Of a stretch of 64,000 bases of DNA, positions 11,500 to 22,493 are shown piece by piece. The translations under genes and the position numbers were made by a program. The notes below the pieces were generated by a model. It was given only the letters and a program-made list of their open reading frames with translations. It had not been told where the DNA came from and ran no database searches. This DNA comes from Basidiobolus meristosporus CBS 931.73. Lineage: Eukaryota; Basidiobolomycota; Basidiobolomycetes; Basidiobolales; Basidiobolaceae. Position 1 is the stretch's first letter. Every line of letters starts with the position of its first letter. The stretch lies in the NCBI GenBank assembly GCA_002104905.1, contig MCFE01000020.1, positions 1-64,000 of the forward strand. Reading direction: 5' to 3'.

Positions 11500-14400
11500 A
11501 TGGATATCGATGAATTGCTTACTGAAATCGAAGCTGAAGAATATGATGTTTATCAAACTATGACGGACATTCAACCACAAGTAATGTGGAACTTTTCGAA
11601 CTCAAATTCTGCTGGTAATGTTGTCTGTGACTTTGGGGTATTGATGTGTACTAACTGTATAGTAGCAACGCTCTACTCCAGTACCTTGGAGGAGCCAGTA
11701 AACACCCGGCAAGTTAACTCCGAGTATTCCTATTTGTCAACCGAGCTAATACCCTATCCAGATATCAAATACCAACAGCTCCATCAAGGGGTAAATTTTA
11801 ACAAGATAAACCCACTAACCATATATTCTCATACACCCTTGCAGTGAACGAGAATTCCGGATATACGCCAAGCAGTCATCAAGTTTCCCACACTATGATA
11901 GAACCATATGAGGTAATCAAGTGCTTATCCGATTTGGTATGTATCTACACACCTCATAACTATATTTAGAAGAATCCTAGAAACGCTCTGGCACGATACA
12001 TTCCGAGATCCACATTTGGCCAGTCAAGTGAGTAATAATTACAATGTTCTAAAAAAAACATCTATGTAGGAAAGTAGTTCATAGAACTCCATCAGGTATC
12101 AAAGAACCTTCGAAAGAATTTCTTCAAGATGCCGCGAACACACAGGATATGGCACTAAGATCAGTGTCTTCACTCCGTAAGCCACAATTTTCCTAAATCT
12201 AAACCAAATACATTCATTCATCATCGTTGCCGGGATAGCGGAACGTTTCCATAGCTTGTTTCCATTTCGGACTTTCAACAAGGTGCAGTCTCAATGTTTC
12301 GACTCGGTGAGTTTCTATGGCTTCTCAAATAGCAATATTGGCTCCTCACCGACAAATTTGTATCAGGCTTTACATAGCTCAGTGAATATGGTTATCAGTG
12401 GTAAGAGGCCTTCTACAGCGTCCACAAGGATCATTACTGAGATATTCATCACAAAGCGCCCACCGGGTCCGGAAAAACATGTGTCATGGAACTGGCCATT
12501 TTAAAATTGTTGATGAGTAATAGATTCAACAATGCCAAAATTATATACATGGCACCTATCAAAGTTGGCCTTCAACGATTATTTGCAATCCTGCCGAATA
12601 TAATTAATTCGTTGTTTGAAAGGCGTTATGCTCGGAGAGAGCAGCTGATTGGGAGCAGAAGTTCCGACCGTTTGGGTTGAGTTGTAAGGTACACGTTTTG
12701 ATTCCACGAATTTGGCCGAGATTCATTTGATTATCATTAGGTAAGGAGCTTACCGGGGATACAACTTCGACAAGTATTTTCGATGTCAAAAAGTGCAATA
12801 TCATGTGAGTATTCGTAGTGATACTATCTCTCTACGCTAATATTAACTGGTCATGAAGAGTAACCACACCCGAGAAATGGGATTCGATTACAAGGAGATG
12901 GTAAATAGATTGAGTGACGTGGGAAAATAGTAACTAAATTGAATTTAAGGCCAGATCATCAATCGTTCATGAAAATGATCCGATTATTCATGGTGATGAA
13001 ATGAAGATCTGCCAGCTTTTTGTACGTTACTAAACATATGTGTAGGTGGACGAAGTACATATACTCAACGAGAAGCGTGGTGCTGCTCTTGAAGCAGTGG
13101 TATGTCTTCCAATATTCATGCCTCAATATTTGCCTAACTATTTTTTCTAGGTGAGCAGAATGAAAGCCATCAGTAACCAAATCCGCTATATTGCCATTTC
13201 AGCTACTGTACCCAATGTAACCGATATAGCGGAATGGTTGGGTGAAGGCCTGCCCAACGAAAAGCCAGGAAAAAGCTTCGCGTGTGTCAAGTGCTTCGGA
13301 GAGGAGTATAGACCAGTGCAATTAAACCGTTTTGTTTACGGGTACCCCACCAACAATGCTTCACCGTTCCTATTCGATCGCAACCTTAACTTCCGGTAAT
13401 GCAAGTTCCAAGAGAATCAATGTTCAATAGCGACTAAACTAATCCTGTTACATGAGACTGGCTGAGATCATACGTAGTCATTCCTCAAGAAAACCGACAC
13501 TTGTGGTAAAGATTGATGCAGGATAGTTTCATTTGGCGGTGATGTCAATCTATTGGAAGTTTTGCAATACTAGAAAATCTGCGCAGTTGGCATGCGACGT
13601 TCTTGTAGCTGATGGTCAATTAAGAAGATATCTTAATGATGGGAGCCAGGCCAAGTCCACAATGTTCGTAAATCACTAGCAGTATCCTGCATATGCACTC
13701 ACACAAATTTGAACTTTTGCATAGCCTTGAGCAATCGTGTCGGACGGTGAAGGATAAAAAATTACAAGGTACCTTGATTTCATTTTCATTTTTCATTCCC
13801 AAAGTTCAGGGGTTTAGTAAGAGGTGTAGAGTATATTAGGGCCGGAATAGCCTTTCATCATGCCGGACTTGATTATAAAGATAGAAAAGTAGTCGAGCAG
13901 TTATTCCTTAATAGCCATTTGAAAATTATATGTAGGTTACACTTTTCGGCCTGTGGTTTTAAACCCATTTAACAATTTCTTTAGGTACGACAACTACGCT
14001 AGCAGTTGGTGTATGTGTTGCTCAGTCTAAAATATGTTATTGTTCCGTAAATAATTCAACGTCTTTGGTGGACAGGTTAACTTTCCCGCATATCTAGTTG
14101 TTGTCAAGTCCACGTTAGGTTAAGAAACATTAGTTACAATAACTGGACTCTCTATCTTAACAATGCTTGTAATGTCATATGCAGGATATAACAACTCAAA
14201 GTATCAAGAGTATTCCGAATTGGATATCCTCCAAATGATAGGCAGGGCTGGACGTCCTCAATTTGATAGTACTGGTGCCGTTGTGATTATGACGTCAAGC
14301 GAGAAAAAAGAGAAATACGAGCAACTGATCTCGGGAAAAGAGACAATAGAAAGTAGGTCAGTGATAGAATCCGATCAAAATCAAGGTCGGAAATTTGGAC

Positions 14401-17095
14401 TAACCATGATCAAGTTTACATGAAAACCTGATTGAACATCTCAACGCAGAGATATGTTTAGGGACAATAACAAGTGTAGAAGAAGCTGTAAAATGGTATA
14501 CGTACAACAGTACAACTTGGCGTGCTGCCTTATTTAGCCATGTTTTAGGTTGAAATCAACATTCCTATACGTTCGCATTAAATCGAACCCTGCATATTAC
14601 ATGGCTGATGCTAAGCACAAAGCTCAACAAAACTCTGAAAAGGCCCTGGAAGGTATGTGCCATCAGATGCTTTAATCATCCAATCTATACCAGTCGGTTG
14701 AACCAGTACGTACGAAGGAATTGGTGTAAATGGCTTGGCTTCCCTTGATAAAAACGCATTGATTTCCATGAATCTGACAACAAGTAAGATCACAGCGACA
14801 GGTTTGTTATAAATTATTTGGGTAGTCTCCAAGCCATAAGGCTGATCATTTGAAGCTTTCGGAAAATGCATGGCGAAATATTACGTAAAACTGGGAACAA
14901 TGGTCCATATCTGCCAAATACCTTGGGCAGCCTCAATGAGAGATCTGGTGAGAAAGTTACAATCTTGGTCGAAATATATCCATGCAGAACTAATCGTTCC
15001 CTGATGAAGCTGGAAATCCTTTCCAAGGCAGAGGAATTTAGCGAACTGAGAATACAGTCAGGAGAGAAGTCAGCATTGAATAAGGAGAATAAGAATGCTT
15101 CTCTCAAGTACCCCTTGAAAGGGAAAATCAAAACTGTCGATGAAAGAATCTTTCTTATCATTCAGGTAGATGAATTGGTGTCGAATCAAAAGTCTTGAAT
15201 TACTACTAAGTTACCCTCTAGTTTATGCTAGAAGGTATTACCTTCTCGGAACCGAAAATCCAGTCGGCTGTAAATCAAGATACAAACATCATTATACTAC
15301 ACGGAAGTAGAATTCTGAAATGTAAGCAACAATCGGATTTAGCAGGTGATCTGGCTAAACTTGCTCTATAGGTGTAATTGAGTGTTGTCTTGAGAAAAAG
15401 GATCCAGTGGCATTAAAGAACGCAATCAGCTTGTGAGAAAAGTCAATGGAGTATTCGGATTAGACTACAGTTAACCACAGGGATTATACAACGAATAGGT
15501 ATCGGTGTTTGAAGGCCAAATGTTGGGAAAATTCTCCCGGGGTTTTAAAGCAGATCGAGAAAATCGGTAAGTGGCAGTCACTTCTTTGAATTGTGACCAA
15601 GTTTTGCTTAGCTACAGGTTAGGCCCGCAATCCGTAAGACAGTTATGTAACGCCAGGATTAGCTCATTGGAAAAGCTGGGCGAGACCGATCCGCACAGAA
15701 TAGAAATGGTAGCTTCTATTGTTTAGGTAACCGCCTGGCGTTAACGAAATTATCTTAGATTTTGAACAGAAATCCTCCTTTTGGACATCAGGTAACCGAC
15801 TCTTCATGGCACTGGCTAGAGTATATGACAGGATGTAACCTAAAGATTAGATTCTGGAGTCTTTGCATTCGTTGCCAAAATTCACGCTTGCCATTAGAAA
15901 GGTAACGCTAAGGGTATTGAGTCTAGTTCGGGCATGCATTGATGAGTATTTCTCCAAGTTTAATGAGTATACATCCAATGAAGAGTATGAACTGTTGATC
16001 ACCCTAGGGTTGAAAAACAAAAAACTCAAAACCACAAAGAATGGGGTGGCTATCTGGGCAATATTCTTAGCAGCAACTTCGGAGGGTAGTCTACTAGACT
16101 ATAAAAGAATGGCGTGGGTTTTAAATTGATTGTGCTTCGCGGTACATCACCATATACTAAGGAGGCCTTAGTGTTTCTAAGCTACAGGAGCCCAAGAATT
16201 TCAGGATCAAGTTAAACCGTAATGACGCCATTGGTGATGTACACTTCTCAGTGCTTTGTGAAGACTACAGTAAGTCATACGCATTCGCACTCTTTTACTC
16301 ATGTTCTCACCGATCTATAAGTTGGGCTGGATATTTATTATGAATACAACATCGACACCCATGCTGAGCCTAGCGTTAATGTAGATACCAGTAGTCCTCA
16401 GGTAATTAATTTCAGCGTCCCTCTCTATTAAAAAATCATAATTAACGTATCTATCCTAGGACGTCAATCTGTTCTTGGAGGAACAAGTACATTATCCAAA
16501 GGAGCCACCTACTATCAAAGCCTGTGAGCATCACTGTCTTAACAAATCTACATGCGCTCACAGTTGTTGTAAGCGTGGCCTCGGTAGCGTAGAGCACCTG
16601 CAGATTCAAAGGTACTTATTTCTGGTTCAATGGATGGCTTACGGGATAAGGTTTAATGGTGTGAGAGAGCAGAGAGAGGCCACATAAACGAAGACGACAA
16701 TCAAACGTAAAGAAACCCATGCTTCCAACAAGTCACACCAAGTCGACAAAATTAGGCAGCTCTAGCCTGTCCGTTCGTGGTAGTATATTATAATCTTAAT
16801 CTTTCCAAATATACCATTTACATCTAGCAATTCCATAGCTGGTGGTAAGCAGCCGCTGGAGGAGAGTAGTTCTCAAGAGTTTGTATCTTTTTCTCCTAAA
16901 CAAGCGGGTGTGGCCAAGGATGCCCAGCTTGCGGATCTAAATGACAACGACATATTTGCATTGCATCATATGCCAGTGCTGGACCTAACCGAGGAGGATC
17001 CACAAAACCCTAGCTCCGTATTTTCCAAGCCCTTGATGAAGAAAGCGAATCGCAATCTATTCACTGACGTTCCCAGCTTTTTTGGCGATGTGTGA
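11500..17095 (+). CDS. HFM1/MER3 meiotic DNA helicase (Ski2-like), multi-exon
   Basis: More than 20 small exons can be joined in frame into an HFM1/MER3 helicase, the enzyme that promotes crossover recombination and joint-molecule extension in meiosis. Visible pieces, in order: a Q-motif-like segment FNKVQSQCFDS (about 12275-12309); Walker A APTGSGKT, formed by joining 12400 to 12457; MAPIK (motif Ia); TTPEKWDS; DEVH box at 13049-13060; AISATVPN (motif III); FCNTRK; AFHHAGLDYKDRKVVE; the CTTTTLAVGVNFP region; and the motif VI segment QMIGRAGRPQFD (about 14240). Then come a winged-helix/Sec63-like region, NPPFGHQ near 15775, and a cysteine cluster CEHHCLNKSTCAHSCC (about 16526-16573) that also ends human HFM1. 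The stop is at 17093-17095. The start ATG at 11500 opens an acidic N-terminus. Frame breaks are all explained by introns. Exon limits in the N-terminal third are the least certain. Confidence 0.88.
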
Positions 17096-17507
17096 ACTCC
17101 CTGCTCATCTTGTGTGTCTCCGACTGGACTATCGGAGTTCCCATGAAACGATGACTTGATTCCACTCTGACGCGCTTGACAACGGGCATTCATTTTTGGA
17201 TCCTACCCCGCCCATAAACACTTACCTCAATAAAAATACGGTAGATTATTAATGCACTCACTCTAACTCGAATACTGATAAGCCACTTCTCTCTTGTATT
17301 TATGGTCTGTTGTTGGGGGACTGCAGAAACAATGCATAGCTTCTCCGTTTGAAGGTTACAAGTAAATTCCCTAGAGAGTTGGACAGTGTTTTACACATAC
17401 CACCAATTTCGTACTCTCCTGGTCTCTCATTTGATCATTTACCTTCGCCAGACATGACTCAAAATTCCACCAGCCTGAATAAGTGACTTGCTTTATTTTA
17501 GACACCT

Positions 17508-17827
17508 CTAGTTGGATAAGGCTCTGTGAGTGTCCATTAGCTCACCCCATCCTCCATCAAACTCTGTATGAATCTTGATGTCCTTAATGTGACAAATAAT
17601 TGGAATGGTGTCAAGGATACCCAAGTGAAGTAGAGGTTTATCAATCAAGTTAACCAAACCAAAGAAGCATGGACTATCTGAAAGTGGAATGGCGCAGGAC
17701 TTTCGAGATACTTGCTGCATAGGCTGCAGGTGTATGTTGCATAGGCAAGAGCTGGGTTCTTGTAATCCAAGATATGCTGAACAAGACAAAGTTGCTGAGC
17801 CTGAGAGGTACCAAGGACAATTTTCAT
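17508..17827 (-). pseudogene. Decayed coding remnant, unknown element
   Basis: Two overlapping minus-strand frames (17827-17645 and 17789-17508) appear to be one ancient coding sequence with a frameshift. The first frame reads LGTSQAQQLCLVQHILDYK and then a CSLC pair. The second reads VNLIDKPLLHLGILDTIP and then an acidic/Trp-Gly stretch. The remnant sits just outside the left arm of the inverted repeat, so it may be part of that element. No family was recognised. It could also be chance open sequence. Confidence 0.35.
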
Positions 17828-17960
17828 AGGATATTTGGATTTGGGCTATTGTGAAACTTCGGGAAGAGTCTTGTCATAAGAAATTTAAGGTCTATTAATA
17901 CCTTTTTGTCTTTACCAAGTTACCAATCAAATGTTCTGAAGTAGTTGATAGTGTTGTTCT

Positions 17961-18305
17961 AAATTTCGTAATTACACCTAAATATTCATTTAAGTTGGTC
18001 ACTTAGATCATAGACTACAAATCATAGAGAATTCGGGCCAAATTCCTTGCTGGGATTTACTTGGACTATTTCACCAGAATATCAGGTACCCAGGACATGA
18101 AAAATTGATATGTTGTACTAACAGTCCCACACTTTGCACACATGTACCTAAGATCTTTTCAATCACATTTAATGTGTTTTTGCAAAGACCATGTAAAAGT
18201 ATAAATAGTCCTTTTACACTTAATGGATCATTGAGTAAAAACCACATAATCTGTTTGTTCTCTCAATCACCTCCAGTAACTTCAGAACTCTTACAACAAG
18301 TATAT
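17961..18305 (+). repeat. Left arm of a large diverged inverted repeat
   Basis: Read on the plus strand this arm matches the reverse complement of about 18655-18987 over roughly 330 nt at about 70-75% identity with small indels. Matched landmarks include aaatttcgtaattacacc, attcgggccaaattcc, ccatgtaaaagtataaatag and the terminal accacataat block. Weaker similarity continues outward to about 17760. It is probably one of two head-to-head copies of a dead mobile element or a fold-back element. Confidence 0.7.
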
Positions 18306-18654
18306 ATAAAGATAGGTACAAGTCGATGGCAACAGAATCTACCCATTTTACATACAAATCCAGGTATAGGAAATGAAACAACTAATGGTGTGTATCAGTA
18401 ATGTTTAGTAAAAAAGCAGGGGTTGCATTTTGGAAGGTTGTGAAAAGTGTAAAATTCAAGTATCTTTGAGTCATACCGACCCTTAGAATATTTTCAAACT
18501 TGGATTTATTGTTGAAAGCCTTAACTTTTAGTAATGGGCAAAAGATGATGTTCCACCATGCCAAGTCTATTTTGCCTAGCATGCAAGTGATGATCTCAAG
18601 CTTTCTCAACAGACCCCGGGCTTTATGATGCAGCTTCCAAGTACATTCCTCAGT

Positions 18655-18987
18655 GTTTGAAGAGTCTTGGAGATATTGGAAGTGATTGGGAGTACAAGTA
18701 GTTTATGTGGTTTCACTTAATGATTTATTCAATGTAAAAGTAGTATTTATACTATTACATGGTATTGGCAAAAAGATGTAGAATATGTTTAGGAAGGTCC
18801 CAAGAGCATGAGTGCAAAGTTTGGGGCCGTTTGGAGAACTTTATATTTTTGCCAAAACATCAGTATCCAGAACATGAAATATTGTTGAGTAAATCCCGAC
18901 AAGGAATTTGGCCAGAATTCTCAAAGATTTGTATACTATGATCTAAATGACCAAGTCAAGTGAATTTTAGGTGTGATTACGAAATTT
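18655..18987 (-). repeat. Right arm of the diverged inverted repeat
   Basis: Its reverse complement aligns with 17961-18305 (landmarks aaatttcgtaatcacacc, attctggccaaattcc, ccatgtaatagtataaatac). The arms are separated by about 350 nt of unrelated or very diverged sequence. Weaker similarity continues outward to about 19080. Neither clear target-site duplications nor a transposase could be identified. Confidence 0.7.
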
Positions 18988-19339
18988 ACAACAGTCATAA
19001 ATTTGTACTGAAAGTATAAATATACAATTTTCACTTGGTATCAGCCCTAGTACACCTTTCCCAAGTCCCCAGGTCAGCCTGCAACACACTACATTCATGA
19101 CCAAAATTGTATGTTCATAGGATAAGGGTTACTATTGGCCTATCACTGATCCATCATGCAGCGGAGCCTAATATCTTGTCTAACCTAAGCAGCATTTCAT
19201 GAAGCATGTTCGATCGGGGCTAGAATAATCTAATGTTGTTTACTTGATATTATTGTTTACTACTTCATTTGCGGTTCCATTAACCTTCAAGGAGCCTAAT
19301 AGCAATATATACTTTCTCCTTCACCGGAACGAATCCAGT

Positions 19340-20255
19340 ATGTCAGAGCAAACTGAACTAGACTTCTCCACACAGGACTTGGATCTTTATGAAGTGCTTC
19401 AGATCAGCAAGGAGGCTTCGCCCAGCGAGGTGAAGCGAGCCTATTATAAATTGGCTCTACTACACCACCCGGATAAAGCCCGAACAGATGTGGAGGCCTC
19501 GAAGCTGAAGTTTCAACAGATCGGGTTTGCTTACGCGGTACTAGGTGATGCCAAACGTAGGAGCCACTACGACCGAACTGGCTCTACAGAGGAGGGCTTG
19601 CTGGACGATGTGGAAGGCAGGGACTGGACCGCGTATTTCCAGGAATTATTCACCAGCATCTCCACGGAGAGCATTAAAGAGTTCTCGGAGAAATACAAAG
19701 GTACGTATGTTCGCAGTGGTCCTCCCCTTGTCTCTTTACTAACTCTGAGCCCTCCCCTCGCCGTGCGCAGGCTCCACCGAAGAATACGAGGATCTGATTT
19801 CGGCCTATAAAACTCACAAGGGAGATATGGACCTGATCTTGGGCTCGGTGATGCTCGCGGAGGTCGATGATGAGGATCGCCTACGTGAGATATTGCTCTC
19901 CGCCATCGAAAAAGGAGATATCGAAGCGTACAAGAAATTTACCAAGGTCGATAAAAAGGCTAAAGCACGCAGACAGCAGGCAGCCGCCAAGGAGGCGAAG
20001 GAGGCCGAGGAGTTGGCTCGGGAGCTCGGCTTGGATAAGAAGTTGAAACGGAAGAAGACAGAGTCTGACGAGGATTCCCTTCGTGCGCTGATCCAGCAGC
20101 GCAGCGGCAAACGAATGAACCAGCTGATGGACAGCCTGGAGGCCAAGTATGCCCCAAAGGAGACTAAAAAGGGGAAGAAGAGAAAAACCTCGGCCAAGGA
20201 GCCCTCGGAAGAGGAGTTCAAGGCACTGCAAGAGAAACTCTTTGCCCGCAAGTGA
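19340..20255 (+). CDS. DNAJC9-like J-domain protein (histone chaperone type)
   Basis: Two exons, 19340-19700 and 19771-20255, joined by a canonical GT..AG intron, give 281 aa. Residues about 14-85 form a J domain (DLYEVLQISKEASPSEVKRA, HPD in LLHHPDKA) that would stimulate Hsp70 ATPase. The segment RDWTAYFQELFTSIS, followed by a KEFSEKYKGSTEEYEDL stretch with KGDMDLI, is the DNAJC9-specific region, which in animals binds histones H3-H4. The C-terminal half is a long charged helix with Lys/Glu runs and a basic end, as in DNAJC9, and suggests nuclear location. An in-frame ATG-like extension exists upstream (from 19244), but the ATG at 19340 places the J domain at the usual distance. The gene converges on the Csm1 homologue, with 192 nt between stops. 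Confidence 0.9.
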
Positions 20256-20447
20256 TGAACGATCTTTATTTATGTACAGCTTGACTCATACTGACTTTCA
20301 AGAAATTCTTTTTATTAAACAAAAGCGCGTGATTGACTATCCAGCAAATAAAAACATCTATTCATCAAGGAATACTATACTGTACATGGAATTAAGATTG
20401 GGATTGGGGCTGGCTTCGGCTTTGGTTTACATCGCGAGGCCAACTCC

Positions 20448-21869
20448 TCAGACATCTTGTTGCAACGAATTGAATACTTTCCAAAAGAATACACCAGCGT
20501 CTCCCTTGGAGAATGAAATCGCTTTGGTCAGATACCCTGGCAAGATCTGCATCAGAGCCGCATCAGCCTGGTCCAGCATGGGCTCAAAGTGATACGAATC
20601 AGGGTCGTCATGCTCCAGCCGTAAAATATACCGAAAGGCTGCGGTGGTGCCAGGTTAGTGTTCATACTCACTATGCGTTTAGCATTCAAGCTGGCTTACC
20701 TCCATTGCGGCCGTTCTGCTCGCATTCCCAAGTGGTGACGTCTTTCTCGTGTTCCATGGATACGACCTGTAGGCCGGCGAGCTCCTTGTACAGTCCCAAG
20801 GATAACGTGAGATCGTCCTGCTTATGAACGGCGAGCTTGCGGTTCTCGGCTTGTAGTTGTTCAACTAGTGATAGAGGTTACGAAGCTATCCACGCGGGTG
20901 GTCAGTGTGAAGAAACTTACTTTGCTCCTTAAGCGACTGGATGTCCTCCTTTTGCTTTTGAATAAGGATCTCTTCCTTCGCGTTGGTCTTGGACTTCTTC
21001 AGTGTCGATATTTGCGCCTTCAGTTGGCTGACGAGATTGTCCGAAACTAGAACGGTGGTTAGTAAGCCTGCTGCCGCCAGAAATACCAATACACTCACAT
21101 TTGAAGCGGTCTTGTGCGTTTCTTTTGTATTCTCCAAAGTTCGTCTCAGCCTCCTGGATACCGATACGCTTCAAGTCCTCGTATCTTTCCAACAGGTCAC
21201 GGTACTCTCTCTTGACCTTAGGAAAAGGTTTAATTGGCTACTGCGTTGTGCCAGTGTAAAATTCGTGCTACTCACCTTTTGTAGATCCTCGGTATCTGCA
21301 AGAGAAGATTTACCAACTGCATCTGATCTATTGGTACGTTTTGCTCTGGGCTTGTCGAGCGTGGCGGCGCCGTCGCTGTCACCTTTGCTAGTCTCTCTTG
21401 CTCTTTTTCTAGGAGGAAGCGGGGAGTGATTGGCCGTATATACTACCGCGGTTTCCGGATCTCTGGGTGGCGAAACCAAAACAGAGAACTCCGGGGAATC
21501 TGGCACTGTGTCTCTCTTCAACGCACCAAAGCTAACGGATTTGCGGGATTGCTTCTTTTCCTGCCTAGATGGTTTCGGTGGGGTTGATTCCCTCGAGTCT
21601 TCATTTAACAAGATTTTCGCTTCGGCGCGTGAAACTAGTAGACGGTTACAAAGATGTGAGTTCTGCACGACACATGAAGGCGAAACGTGACGTATACTCA
21701 CTTCCTTTGGCAGGTTTGCTCTCCTCGGAAGGCTTTACTGCAAGAGGATTTAGTCAATTCGCCTGAGACAGTAATAGCACAAAGTTCACTGGGCGACACA
21801 CATACCTGAGGCGGACTTTTTTTTCTTTGCCGCGGTACTTCTTCTGGCTTTGTAGAAAGGGCGGGGCAT
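20448..21869 (-). CDS. Csm1/Pcs1-like kinetochore/nucleolar (monopolin) protein
   Basis: Several short exons. Exon 1 (21869-21806) encodes MPRPFYKARRSTAAKKKKSAS, a basic start. A Ser/Pro/Lys-rich linker follows, then a predicted coiled coil (REYRDLLERYEDLKRIGIQE, SQLKAQISTLKKSKTNAKEE, VEQLQAENRKLAVH). The C-terminal globular domain opens with LGLYKELAGLQVVSMEHE and contains EQNGRNGG, joined by an intron to AFRYILRLEHDD. This matches the Csm1/Pcs1 C-terminal domain pattern 'LYKxLxGLxIxxV...C.QxGRNG..(F/Y)xL'. Csm1 and fission yeast Pcs1 clamp microtubule attachment sites at kinetochores and act in rDNA silencing. The stop (TGA) is at 20450-20448. Domain identity is good; which Csm1 role it has in this organism is unknown. 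Confidence 0.82.
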
Positions 21870-22493
21870 TTTAACGTGAGGCGGGGGGAGTTGATCACGA
21901 TAGTGAAGAGGAAGAAAATATTGAGTTGGTCTGGAGTCAAAGAGGGGAATATCTCTTCTAGAACAGACAAGGAAATGTCGGGGGAAATAAGCAAATAGTT
22001 TAAAACAAACCACCAACGCTCATACAGAACACGAACAACGGGATAAAGAATTTTCGCGTATGGACACTATCCAACAAACAAGCCCTCAATATGTGACCAA
22101 TCAACACCAAAGCTCGTCTCATTGTTGTGATTCAGTATATTGTTAGAATCATGGGCCTGAGTCAGCATAAGGGCGATCGTTAATCCAGGTTGATATTCAG
22201 GTTAAGTTGAGGGGGAAGCTTCCATTAGGTTCTTATAGAGGTAGCCAATGGTGTAGTAAAACTAGGGAGTTGATAATCAAATCTTACATAGCAAAGGTCG
22301 TTGATGTACGAGGTCATTTGATTCTTCTGATTAGTTAAATATGGACGACATCTAGATAGATACCATCTCCGATCAGTTGTTACCATGCCCCCAACCATCT
22401 CGAGATGATTTAATTCGTGATTAAAAATATAAATACTTCACTAGGTACGTGAAGGAAAGTTGCCAGACTTCTTAAATTTAAGAGTTTCATATT
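21870..22493. other. Divergent promoter between Csm1 homologue and malate synthase copy 1
   Basis: 624 nt, no gene. Contains the TATA box of malate synthase copy 1 near its right end and should hold the control regions of both genes. Confidence 0.6.
22428..22435 (+). promoter_or_regulatory. TATA box of malate synthase copy 1
   Basis: TATAAATA, about 60 nt upstream of the ATG at 22494. The same position is occupied by TATA-like elements in the other three copies. Confidence 0.6.

Larger units (their letters stand above)
17096..19339. other. Gene-free AT-rich stretch holding a decayed, inverted repeat element
   Basis: 2.2 kb with no intact gene between HFM1 and the DNAJC9 homologue. Its centre is a pair of diverged inverted arms, annotated separately. 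On the minus strand, two overlapping broken frames (17508-17789 and 17645-17827) look like one decayed coding region with a frameshift. They contain a CSLC cysteine pair and a segment HTEFDGGWGEL, which I do not recognise. The right-hand ~300 nt should contain the promoter of the J-protein gene. Confidence 0.6.

Noticed and set aside
11500-17095. HFM1 region as a pseudogene with many stops and frameshifts
   Set aside because: Each break can be removed by a short GT..AG intron that restores a family motif (APTGSGKT, DEVH, IGRAGRPQFD and others), so a functional intron-rich gene is the better reading.
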